Positions 1 through 5,287 of a DNA stretch of 6,083 bases are shown piece by piece. The notes under the pieces are model-generated. The model was not told where the DNA came from and ran no database searches. It worked only from the letters and a program-made list of their open reading frames with translations. Each line of letters opens with the position of its first letter. The first letter of the stretch is position 1. This DNA is from an uncultured Angelakisella sp. Its GTDB lineage: Bacteria > Bacillota > Clostridia > Oscillospirales > Ruminococcaceae. Location of the stretch: NCBI GenBank assembly GCA_947564495.1, contig CANOCD010000076.1, positions 1 to 6,083 of the forward strand, read 5' to 3'. The position numbers and the translations under genes were made by a program.

Positions 1-1
1 C

Positions 2-1651
2 CACAACTTCATCCAAAAGGGCAGCGACGCCGAGATGACCGAGATGGTCAACAAGATCCGGGAGCGGTCGGTCCTCAACACCAAGGTGGACGTGCGGACC
101 GATGACCACCTCCTCACCATGTCCACCTGCGACTACACCTTTAAGAGCGAGACAGGGGAGCGCATCGCCCGGTTCGTGGTCTTTGCCCGGAAGGTCCGGG
201 AGGGGGAGAGCCTGGAGGTGGACACCGCCGGGGCCACCATCAACACCAACCCCGTCATGCCCGCCGAGTGGTACGCCCAGCTGAAGCGGAACCAGGAGGC
301 CGAGCTGAAGAAGCAGCAGGAGGAGGCCGCCAAGAAGGCCACCGCCAAGTGGCTCACCGAAAAGGAGCAGAAGGAGCTCACCGCCGAGGAGGCCGAGGCC
401 CTGGCCAAGCGCCGTGAGGAACAGGCCCAGAACTACCTGACCTATGACGAGCGGGAGGACAACGACCTGGAGACCATCCTCACCCTCATCGACCGCCGCA
501 AGGCCCAGTTCGAGCTCTACCTCACCGAGGAGGAGCAGGGCTATTCCCTCACCAAGCGGCTGAACCTCTCCGAGGAGCGCCGGGCCCAGGCCACCGCCGC
601 CGGCCTCACCGACGAGGAGATCCGCAAGGCGGGGAGCTGGGAGAACATCGAGAAGCTCATCAACAGCAAGGGCGGGGCCGCCCTGGACGCCGTGATCAAG
701 CTGTATCCCAACCTCCTCACCGCCAACGACAAGGCGACGGCGACCACCGTGGCCGCCCTGGAGCAGCTGGCCGCCAGCCGCAAGCAGGAGGCGGAGCTTC
801 TGGGCCTGCGGGTGGCCGACTACGCCACCTGGGACGCTCTCCAGGCCGCCATCAACCAGAAGAAGGGGGCCGACGCCGTCCAGAAGGAGATGGACAACTA
901 CATCGCCCAGAACCCCAAGCTCCTGGAGGCCGCCGACAAGAGCGGGGCCAACAGCGTGGACGACCTGAAAGCCCTGGCGGCCCAGCGGGAGAAGCAGGCC
1001 AAGGACCTGGGGATCAATCTGAACGACTTTTCCAGCTGGAGCGCCGTAAAGGCGGAGATCGACAAGAAGAACAACGCCGCCGCCACCGAGCAGGCCCGGC
1101 AGCAGTTCCTCAACGACCCCAACAACAAGAAGTGGATCAGCGACAACTCCAAGACCCTGGAGGAACTCCAGACCCAGGTGAACGCCAACAAGAACGCCTA
1201 TAACGCCGCCCTGAACGCCCTCCAGACCCAGGAGGCCAAGGATAAGCTCACCGCCGCCATGAACGGCGCCGGCAGCTGGAGCGACGTCCAGAACGCCATC
1301 AACACGATAAAGGATGCGGCGTCCTCGACCACGCCTCCGCCCCCGACCACCACCACGCCCCCGCCGCCGGAGAGCACCACCCCGCCTCCCTCGGAGAGCA
1401 CCCCGCCGCCGGATACTTCGTCCGGCAACACCGGCGCCGAGGAATCCAGCAGCGTGCCTGACGGTTCCAGCGAGGAATCGTCTACCCCCTCGGAGGAATC
1501 TTCTGAATCCTCTGAACCCTCCCCATCGTCGGATGATACCTCCAGCGAGGAGGATGATTCCTCGGAGGAAAGCAACGGCACTGACACTCCCACTAACGAC
1601 ACCACCCCCGAAGCCCCCGCCAACACCGATGGCCCCGGGGCGGGAGAATGA
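2..1651 (+). CDS. srtB: Class B sortase, 5'-truncated by window, with long repeat-bearing C-terminal extension
   Basis: The reading frame is open to the left edge, so the N-terminus (membrane anchor and catalytic His) is outside the window. Numbering from the first in-frame ATG at 35, residues 28-32 read TMSTC, the sortase TLxTC signature with catalytic Cys32 (codon 128-130). The block ARFVVFARKV (45-54) carries the probable catalytic Arg46; Arg43 is the alternative. Sortases of this class are transpeptidases on the outer membrane face that cut a C-terminal sorting signal and attach the protein to peptidoglycan. Ordinary SrtB proteins end soon after this block. Here about 480 residues follow: a Glu/Lys/Ala-rich helical, coiled-coil-like stretch (about 81-178), tandem repeats (179-428) and a Pro/Thr/Ser/Glu tail (429-538). 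No membrane segment or C-terminal sorting signal follows the catalytic domain. A terminator starts 20 nt after the stop. The sortase call is firm; the role of the extension is unknown. Confidence 0.88.
   Translation, partial: HNFIQKGSDAEMTEMVNKIRERSVLNTKVDVRTDDHLLTMSTCDYTFKSETGERIARFVVFARKVREGESLEVDTAGATINTNPVMPAEWYAQLKRNQEAELKKQQEEAAKKATAKWLTEKEQKELTAEEAEALAKRREEQAQNYLTYDEREDNDLETILTLIDRRKAQFELYLTEEEQGYSLTKRLNLSEERRAQATAAGLTDEEIRKAGSWENIEKLINSKGGAALDAVIKLYPNLLTANDKATATTVAALEQLAASRKQEAELLGLRVADYATWDALQAAINQKKGADAVQKEMDNYIAQNPKLLEAADKSGANSVDDLKALAAQREKQAKDLGINLNDFSSWSAVKAEIDKKNNAAATEQARQQFLNDPNNKKWISDNSKTLEELQTQVNANKNAYNAALNALQTQEAKDKLTAAMNGAGSWSDVQNAINTIKDAASSTTPPPPTTTTPPPPESTTPPPSESTPPPDTSSGNTGAEESSSVPDGSSEESSTPSEESSESSEPSPSSDDTSSEEDDSSEESNGTDTPTNDTTPEAPANTDGPGAGE
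569..1318 (+). repeat. Protein-level tandem helical repeats in the sortase extension
   Basis: Three full units of 69, 69 and 68 residues and a partial fourth lie end to end (569-775, 776-982, 983-1186, 1187-1318). Each has a charged helix start, a (S/T)W followed by a hydrophobic helix (SWENIEKLI, TWDALQAAI, SWSAVKAEI, SWSDVQNAI), an Asn-Pro or Tyr-Pro turn with a short Leu-rich helix in units 1 and 2, and a closing helix such as ALEQLAA or DLKALAA. The first three Trp are 64 and 69 residues apart and the fourth is 80 further on. The units have diverged at DNA level, so this is an old duplication rather than a recent expansion. A still weaker unit may precede the first (around DLETILTLI). I do not recognise the family; a rod-like spacer or binding module is a guess. 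Confidence 0.72.
1319..1648 (+). other. Low-complexity Pro/Thr/Ser/Glu tail of the sortase
   Basis: The last 110 residues or so are nearly all Pro, Thr, Ser, Glu, Asp and Gly, first in proline runs (TPPPPTTTTPPPP) and then in acidic serine clusters (SSEESS type). Such tails are disordered and common as wall-spanning or wall-associated segments of Gram-positive surface proteins, often O-glycosylated. The protein ends GPGAGE, with no hydrophobic stretch and no positive tail, so this end is not itself a sortase substrate or membrane anchor. Confidence 0.7.
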
Positions 1652-1671
1652 CACCTACCCCACCATAAGCG

Positions 1672-1704
1672 GAAGGCCCCCAGCTTGACCGGGGGCCTTC
1701 TTTT
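1672..1704 (+). terminator. Intrinsic terminator of the sortase gene
   Basis: A 10-bp GC-rich stem (GAAGGCCCCC at 1672-1681 with GGGGGCCTTC at 1691-1700) has a 9-nt loop and is followed by TTTT. It starts 20 nt after the sortase stop codon and separates it from the next promoter. Confidence 0.9.
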
Positions 1705-1725
1705 CTCGTGGCGGACACTTCGCCC

Positions 1726-1754
1726 TTTACAAAACCGGAAAGAAATCGTATAAT
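1726..1754 (+). promoter_or_regulatory. Sigma-70 promoter for the leader RNA and flavin-protein gene
   Basis: A TTTACA -35 box (1726-1731) and a perfect TATAAT -10 box (1749-1754) are 17 bp apart. The surrounding 30 bases are AT-richer than the rest of the region. Transcription should start near 1761, giving a leader of about 157 nt before the ATG at 1918. Confidence 0.85.
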
Positions 1755-1760
1755 AACAGC

Positions 1761-1864
1761 ACACCACGCCGGTTATCTGAGGTGGTGGATTTCGTAGCAG
1801 CCACACGCCCGCCGGGCCAAAAGGGACGCAGGAGAAGGCTACGCCTGCCAGGTAACCGTCTATT
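1761..1864 (+). promoter_or_regulatory. Structured leader RNA, riboswitch- or attenuator-like, class not recognised
   Basis: The leader folds into a compact domain. P1 is a 10-bp closing stem (CGGTTATCTG at 1770-1779 with CAGGTAACCG at 1849-1858, one G-U). Inside are P2 (1782-1786 with 1800-1804), P3 (GCCC-GCC-GGGC, 1807-1817) and P4 (GCAGG 1828-1832 with CCTGC 1844-1848). The loop of P2 holds CGTAGC (1793-1798) and the loop of P4 holds GCTACG (1838-1843), perfect complements that could form a kissing-loop contact, or else a helix replacing P2 and P4. GCCAAAA (1816-1822) is complementary to TTTTGGC (1876-1882) in the following terminator, a possible antiterminator. The position between a strong promoter and a terminator just before a ribosome site is that of a cis-regulator acting on transcription. 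Ligand and family are unknown; an independent small RNA is the alternative. Confidence 0.6.
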
Positions 1865-1896
1865 GGGGGCTGTCATTTTGGCGGCCCTCTTTTTTT
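1865..1896 (+). terminator. Leader terminator upstream of the flavin-protein gene
   Basis: GGGGGCTGTC (1865-1874) pairs with GGCGGCCCTC (1880-1889) over 10 bp with three G-U pairs and a 5-nt loop, followed by seven T. It ends only 21 nt before the ATG at 1918, so transcripts must read through it to express the gene. The G-U pairs make it weaker than it looks, which suits a switch. Confidence 0.85.
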
Positions 1897-1917
1897 GAAC
1901 AGAAAGGAGCCGCCGCC

Positions 1918-2385
1918 ATGTTTCGTGAAATGAGAAGAAAGAACCAGCTCCTCCCGGAGGAGGAGACCGCCGCCATCCTCCGGGAGGGGTCCTCCGGGGT
2001 GCTGTCGGTCCTGGGGGATGACGGGTATCCCTACGGGGTGCCCCTCAGCTACCTCTACGAGGACGGGAAGCTCTACTTCCACTGCGCCCTGTCCGGCCAC
2101 AAGCTGGACGCCCTCCGCCGGGAGCCCCGGGCCTCCTTCTGCGTCATCGCCCGGGACGAGGTGGTCCCCGGCGCCTACACCACCGAGTACCGCAGCGCCA
2201 TCGCCTTTGGCCGTGTCCGGGAGCTGGCGGGGGAGGAGAAGTTCCGGGCCATCGACCGGCTGACCGCCAAATACTACCCCGAGGAAGACCCGGAGCACCG
2301 CAGGGCTGCTATCGAGGGTTCCCTGGGGCGGCTCTGCCTCCTGGAGATGGCGGTGGAGCGGCTTACCGGAAAGGGGAGGGGGTAG
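1918..2385 (+). CDS. Pyridoxamine 5'-phosphate oxidase family protein (NimA-like flavin split barrel)
   Basis: This 155-residue protein has the usual length for the small flavin split-barrel family that includes NimA-type nitroimidazole reductases. Visible marks are the first strand pair GVLSVLGDDGYPYGVPLSYL (27-46), the strand KLYFHCALSGHKLDALRR (51-68) with the HKLD element near the flavin phosphate site, the strand ASFCVIAR (72-79), and TTEYRSAIAFGRVREL (88-103), where a family Tyr/Arg segment meets the barrel. It should be a soluble cytoplasmic FMN- or F420-type binding protein reducing an unidentified substrate; nitroimidazole reduction is known for some relatives but cannot be assumed. 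The start is set by AGGAG (1905-1909) 8 nt before the ATG. The gene stands alone behind a structured leader and terminator, so it is probably controlled by attenuation. It converges with the methyltransferase gene. Confidence 0.85.
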   Translation: MFREMRRKNQLLPEEETAAILREGSSGVLSVLGDDGYPYGVPLSYLYEDGKLYFHCALSGHKLDALRREPRASFCVIARDEVVPGAYTTEYRSAIAFGRVRELAGEEKFRAIDRLTAKYYPEEDPEHRRAAIEGSLGRLCLLEMAVERLTGKGRG

Positions 2386-2556
2386 GCGGTTCCTTTCCTG
2401 CTGGTCCGGCGATGAGGGGAAGTCTCTGCGTTCCGGATTCGGGCCCCTGCGGGGGCCCTGTCCGGAAGGGCAGGCGGTACAGGGCGCTGGCGGGGCGCTC
2501 CTGCGGCTGGGTGTGGGTGCAGGCTCGTTACCGGCCGCAGGTTGTCACTTCGAGAA
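2386..2556. other. Non-coding 3' region with two large hairpins
   Basis: I see no gene here. A two-step hairpin covers 2431-2467: TTCCGGA (2431-2437) pairs with TCCGGAA (2461-2467), and inside it GGGCCCC (2441-2447) pairs with GGGGCCC (2452-2458) around a TGCG loop. No T-run follows, so it is not a normal terminator. A second stem joins CCTGCGGCTGG (2500-2510) to CCGGCCGCAGG (2531-2541), 11 bp with one G-T pair. Both lie in the probable 3' untranslated region of the flavin-protein gene. Confidence 0.55.
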
Positions 2557-2637
2557 AACGAAGCTAAGAAAGGGAAACTTTGCGCCCTTTCTTAGCTTCG
2601 TTGTTTTTTCCTGCGGCCTGGTTTTGATAGGCTCGTT
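2521..2637. repeat. Possible small inverted-repeat element around the terminator
   Basis: GGCCGCAGG (2533-2541) and CCTGCGGCC (2610-2618) form an inverted repeat enclosing the terminator hairpin, extendable outwards with a one-base bulge. Just outside are two copies of AGGCTCGTT (2521-2529 and 2629-2637), placed like a 9-bp target duplication. The right-hand inverted repeat stops short of the direct repeat, so the match to a MITE-like element is imperfect. The alternative is a chance arrangement of repetitive GC-rich sequence. Confidence 0.35.
2557..2609. terminator. Strong bidirectional terminator between convergent genes
   Basis: A perfect 18-bp inverted repeat (AACGAAGCTAAGAAAGGG, 2557-2574, with its exact complement at 2585-2602) has a 10-nt loop. 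It is followed by GTTTTTT on the plus strand and by a T-rich run (TTTTC) on the minus strand. It lies between the stops of the convergent flavin-protein (2385) and methyltransferase (2773) genes and can serve both. Its AT content stands out from the surrounding DNA. Confidence 0.85.
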
Positions 2638-2656
2638 TTGGTTTGGCCGTTCGGTC

Positions 2657-2770
2657 GGCGGTCCGGTCCATACGTCCGTACAAACCGCCACCGCCTAGGG
2701 GTATTTCGCCCGCTGCGGCGGGCGACCAAAGGCTTCGCCTCTGGACTCCACCGCCCTTTGAAAAGGGCGG
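2657..2770. repeat. Cluster of consecutive palindromes downstream of the methyltransferase gene
   Basis: Four inverted repeats follow one another: GGCGGT (2657-2662) with ACCGCC (2684-2689, repeated at 2690-2695); CGCCCGC-TGCG-GCGGGCG (2707-2724); CCAAAGGC with GCCTCTGG around a three-base loop (2726-2744, one mismatch); and CCGCCCTT-TGAA-AAGGGCGG (2751-2770). None has a T-run. The last lies directly beyond the stop of the minus-strand gene, so it may protect or end that transcript. The modular look suggests a dispersed intergenic repeat, which one window cannot confirm. Confidence 0.55.
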
Positions 2771-2772
2771 CC

Positions 2773-4923
2773 CTAAACTTTGCCTGTCTCGGATTTTACC
2801 TGGTGCTTGGCCTTACCCCCGCCCTCCTTCTCAAACACCACGATCATATTGCTGTCCGGGAAGGGCAGCGCCTCTCCGTCCTCCCCCGCCAGTTCCACCC
2901 GTCCCGCCAAATGCTCCGGATACCCCGCCTGGAGGTACTGCGTGTAGTACCGCAGCCGCAGCCCCGGCACCCGCCCCTCCAGCGCCTCCCAGTCCTCCCG
3001 GGTGTAGTACCCATACCACTCCTCCACCTCAAAGGGCAAAGACTCCTTCCCCCAGGTGATGGTATAGAGCAGCTCCATCGCCGAGTTCTTGGGCATCCGG
3101 TAAAGCCCCGCCTCCCCCGTCTCCTCCGGCGTCCGGGCCCGGAGCGGAAACCCCCGGAACTCCCGGAGGTAATCCCGGGCCAGCGCCTCCAGCCCCTCGT
3201 CCAGGAACCGCACCGCCACCACGGGGTTCTCCCCCGACGCCACCCCGTCCCGGATGACGATCCGCCCCCCGGGCTCCAGCAGCCCCGCCGCCGTCTCCAG
3301 GATCTTGGGGATCACCTTCTTATTGAACCGCCGCCCCTCGTACTCCCCGTAGGAAAAGATCTCGTGGATGATGGAGCAGAAAAGGATGGCGTCCAGCGGC
3401 CCCGCTTCCTCCCGGCTCAGATCCAGAAAGTCGGAGTGGATCACCCGCCAGGGCAGCCCCTCCGCCTTGACCCGCTGGGAGAGCCGCTGGCAGACCTCGG
3501 CGGAAACATCCACCCCCGCCAGGGAACACCGGGGGTACGCCCCGGCGATAAGGTCCAGAAGAACGCCGCCCCCCGGCCCCACGTCCAGCACCCGGTCCCC
3601 GTCCCGGAGAAAAGCCAGCAGTTTCCTTTTGTCGTCGGCGGCGCTGTTCATATGGCCCAAATACTGGTCCTCGTTCCCCACCCGGGCGAAAATGTCCGGG
3701 CGGTAGCCCAGCCGGTCGAACACCGCCAAAATGGCCTGGTTGTGGGTGATGTCCGCCTCCACCAGGGTCTGGTAGAACTGGTCGATGGCCTCCCCCACAG
3801 GGGACAGGGTCGTTTCCAAGGCGATCTCCTCCCCGGCGGGGATCAGGGAGAAGGCCAGGTGCTCGGTGGGACAGAGCCGCCCCGTCTCCCCGGCCCGCTC
3901 CGCCATGGCCAGGACGCAGTGGTCGACCCGCCGCTCCCCCATGGCCGGGGGGACCCGGGAGTAGAAGTAGAGCCGGTCCTGGAGGCTTTTCAGGGAGAGC
4001 GTCCGCCCTGGCCGCCAGTCCGGGAGGGCGGGGAAGTCCCGCTCCCCGGCGGGCCCCTCCGGGGGGATGGAGGCCGCCAGGGCGTCCAGAAAGGCCCCGC
4101 CCCGGATGGGCCCCATGGCCCGGAGCACCCCGTCGGCGTACCAGAGGTCCCGGCTCTGGAGGAGGTCCTCCGCCCGGCGGGAGAGGAGCAGGGGCCCCTT
4201 CCCCCCGCAGAGGCGCAGGGCCCGCTCCCCGGGGGAGAGGGGCGGCAGCAGCTCCCCGTTGGCGATGGCCTGGATGGTCCCCCTGTGCTGTTCCGCCAGG
4301 CCGGGGGAGACCCCCGCCAGAACGCACCAGGAGACGAGAGCCAGGGTCCGGCAGAAGCGGGAAAAGGGGACCCCGGCCTCCCGGCAGAGCCGCAGGAGAA
4401 GGTCCCGCTCCCGGGGGGAGGTCAGGGGTAGGGTGCCGCTCTCCGGGGAGATCTCCCCCTGGAGGTACTGCCCTGCCGCCCCGTGCATCCGGATGAGGGC
4501 CGAGACGGCGGCCTCCTCCCCTCCCGGCGGGCCGGCAAGGCTCCGGAGGTAGAGCTCCGCCGAGCCCCCGGCGTGGTCCACCAGGGAGACGCCCCGGGCC
4601 GCCCAGTCCTCCCGCTCCCGGGGCATCCCGCCTTTGGCGGCCTCGGCCCAGGAGAGGACCAGGGCGGCGGCGTCCCGCTCCTCCCCGGTCCAGTCCCCGG
4701 GGGCGGCTTCCAGGGCCTCCAGGGTCCGCCGGGTGTAGGCCAGGGTCTCCCGGCCCTCCACCTGGTCCAGGCGGAGATACCGGGCCCGGTTGTAGTCGTT
4801 GTTCCGGGTGGCCCACAGGTACCGGAGCCAGAGGAGGTCGGGCCGGTCTTTCCATAGGCGCATATCCCCGGCCTCCACCCGGCGGATGGCCTCCAGGGCC
4901 TGGCGGCAGCGGTCCCCTTTCAT
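2773..4923 (-). CDS. Large protein with SAM-dependent methyltransferase domain and unknown N-terminal region
   Basis: From the ATG at 4923 the product has 716 residues, no signal peptide and no clear membrane segment. A class I Rossmann-fold methyltransferase domain starts near residue 436: motif I VLDVGPGGG (445-453), the acidic end of strand 2 in GVDVS (Asp472), a likely adenine-contact DFLDLS (498-503), the strand-4 motif LDAILFCSIIHEIFSY (510-525) and LEPGGRIVIRDGV (549-561). A distinctive C-terminal block follows (NSAMELLYTITWG, 613-625; YLQAGYPEHL, 663-672; FPDSNMIVVFEK, 688-699). Residues 1 to about 375 are mostly helical with many Trp and Arg; I recognise no family there, and this part may choose the substrate. 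The methyl acceptor is unknown. The gene lies 50 nt behind the NPSTG peptide gene with a terminator between, so it probably depends on readthrough. The methyltransferase call is firm; the pathway is not. Confidence 0.85.
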   Translation of the reverse strand: MKGDRCRQALEAIRRVEAGDMRLWKDRPDLLWLRYLWATRNNDYNRARYLRLDQVEGRETLAYTRRTLEALEAAPGDWTGEERDAAALVLSWAEAAKGGMPREREDWAARGVSLVDHAGGSAELYLRSLAGPPGGEEAAVSALIRMHGAAGQYLQGEISPESGTLPLTSPRERDLLLRLCREAGVPFSRFCRTLALVSWCVLAGVSPGLAEQHRGTIQAIANGELLPPLSPGERALRLCGGKGPLLLSRRAEDLLQSRDLWYADGVLRAMGPIRGGAFLDALAASIPPEGPAGERDFPALPDWRPGRTLSLKSLQDRLYFYSRVPPAMGERRVDHCVLAMAERAGETGRLCPTEHLAFSLIPAGEEIALETTLSPVGEAIDQFYQTLVEADITHNQAILAVFDRLGYRPDIFARVGNEDQYLGHMNSAADDKRKLLAFLRDGDRVLDVGPGGGVLLDLIAGAYPRCSLAGVDVSAEVCQRLSQRVKAEGLPWRVIHSDFLDLSREEAGPLDAILFCSIIHEIFSYGEYEGRRFNKKVIPKILETAAGLLEPGGRIVIRDGVASGENPVVAVRFLDEGLEALARDYLREFRGFPLRARTPEETGEAGLYRMPKNSAMELLYTITWGKESLPFEVEEWYGYYTREDWEALEGRVPGLRLRYYTQYLQAGYPEHLAGRVELAGEDGEALPFPDSNMIVVFEKEGGGKAKHQVKSETGKV

Positions 4924-4938
4924 GCAAAACGCCCCTTT
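4921..4938 (-). promoter_or_regulatory. Ribosome site and ATG that set the methyltransferase start
   Basis: On the minus strand AAAGGGG (4938-4932) stands 8 nt before the ATG at 4923-4921. A longer frame from TTG at 4941 would begin inside the preceding terminator and upstream of this site, so the ATG is preferred. Confidence 0.75.
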
Positions 4939-4939
4939 C

Positions 4940-4967
4940 AAAAAAGGCGGCCCTTTGAAGGACCGCC
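4940..4967 (-). terminator. Terminator between the NPSTG peptide and methyltransferase genes
   Basis: On the minus strand GGCGGTCC (4967-4960) pairs with GGGCCGCC (4953-4946), 8 bp with one U-G pair and a 6-nt loop, followed by six T (4945-4940). The wobble would be an A-C mismatch on the plus strand, so it works only in this direction. It lies 6 nt after the peptide stop and ends just before the ribosome site of the next gene. Confidence 0.88.
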
Positions 4968-4973
4968 GTCACG

Positions 4974-5165
4974 CTACTTTTTCTTTTTGGTGACAAAGAG
5001 CAGGGTGACGATGATGACCGCCGCGATGGCCATAACGATGAGGGCCACGGCGACCATGCTGTTGTCCCCGGTGGAGGGGTTGGCGACCCCGGCGGCCAGG
5101 GCCGGGACCGCTCCGGCGGCGAAAACGGCCAGAGCGGCAAAGAGCATTCCCATGCTGCGCTTCAT
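4974..5165 (-). CDS. 63-residue secreted peptide: signal peptide plus NPSTG sorting signal
   Basis: The product has a basic start (MKRS), a hydrophobic core (LFAALAVFAAGAV, 8-20), a signal-peptidase site PALA|A (21-25), the pentapeptide NPSTG (29-33), a hydrophobic segment of about 23 residues (37-59) and a KKKK end (60-63). The last three are the layout of a sortase sorting signal; NPxTG-type motifs are known substrates of class B sortases in clostridia. Only about four residues separate the cleavage site from the motif, so cutting after Thr32 would leave an anchored peptide of about eight residues. Such a protein can hardly be an adhesin. It could be a decoy or regulator of sortase, a released or wall-linked peptide, a small membrane protein if the signal is not cut, or the remnant of a larger surface protein. 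The start is set by AAAGGAG (5182-5176) 10 nt before the ATG. It has its own strong promoter and terminator, arguing that it is a working gene. Confidence 0.8.
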   Translation of the reverse strand: MKRSMGMLFAALAVFAAGAVPALAAGVANPSTGDNSMVAVALIVMAIAAVIIVTLLFVTKKKK

Positions 5166-5257
5166 GGTTTTGTATCTCCTTTGCGTTGTTGATGACACGC
5201 CGGCGGGCCGGCGGGCTTTTCCGGAATGTCCGGACGGGGGATCTTCCCGTACTGCTT

Positions 5258-5287
5258 ATTTTATACCATTTTCGGGGGTGGTGTCAA
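5258..5287 (-). promoter_or_regulatory. Extended -10 promoter of the NPSTG peptide gene
   Basis: On the minus strand a perfect TTGACA (5287-5282) is followed after 16 bp by TATAAA (5265-5260, reading on as TATAAAAT), preceded by TGG, an extended -10. Transcription should start near 5251, leaving a leader of about 85 nt that contains the hairpin TCCGGA-CAT-TCCGGA (5234-5220) and a self-complementary GC-rich tract near 5215-5197. Confidence 0.82.

Noticed and set aside
1400..1651. Possible C-terminal wall-anchor signal on the extended sortase
   Set aside because: There is no LPxTG- or NPxTG-like motif, hydrophobic segment or basic tail at the end of the protein.
1198..1806. Minus-strand frame of 202 codons opposite the sortase tail
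   Set aside because: It is the complement of the repetitive Pro/Ser-coding tail, has no ribosome site and crosses the terminator and promoter region.
1801..1858. Resemblance of GGGACGCA and GCCAGGTAACCG to the c-di-GMP-I (GEMM) riboswitch
   Set aside because: The expected GNRA-loop hairpin and its receptor and the conserved order of junction bases are not present; the likeness is limited to short strings.
2513..2698. Small plus-strand frame of 61 codons in the intergenic region
   Set aside because: It runs straight through the perfect 18-bp terminator hairpin and lacks a ribosome site; the hydrophobic look comes from the T-rich terminator.
2638..4431. Long plus-strand open frame of 597 codons opposite the methyltransferase gene
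   Set aside because: It is the GC-rich mirror of the real gene: Pro/Arg/Gly-rich, no recognisable domain and no ribosome site, while the minus-strand frame has clear methyltransferase motifs.
3320..5140. Minus-strand open frame of 606 codons overlapping both the methyltransferase and peptide genes
   Set aside because: Low-complexity Gly/Pro/Arg translation typical of an out-of-frame GC-rich gene.
4974..5198. Longer form of the NPSTG peptide starting at GTG 5198 (74 residues)
   Set aside because: The ribosome site AAAGGAG lies between that GTG and the ATG at 5165, and the longer form would put 11 polar residues before the signal peptide.
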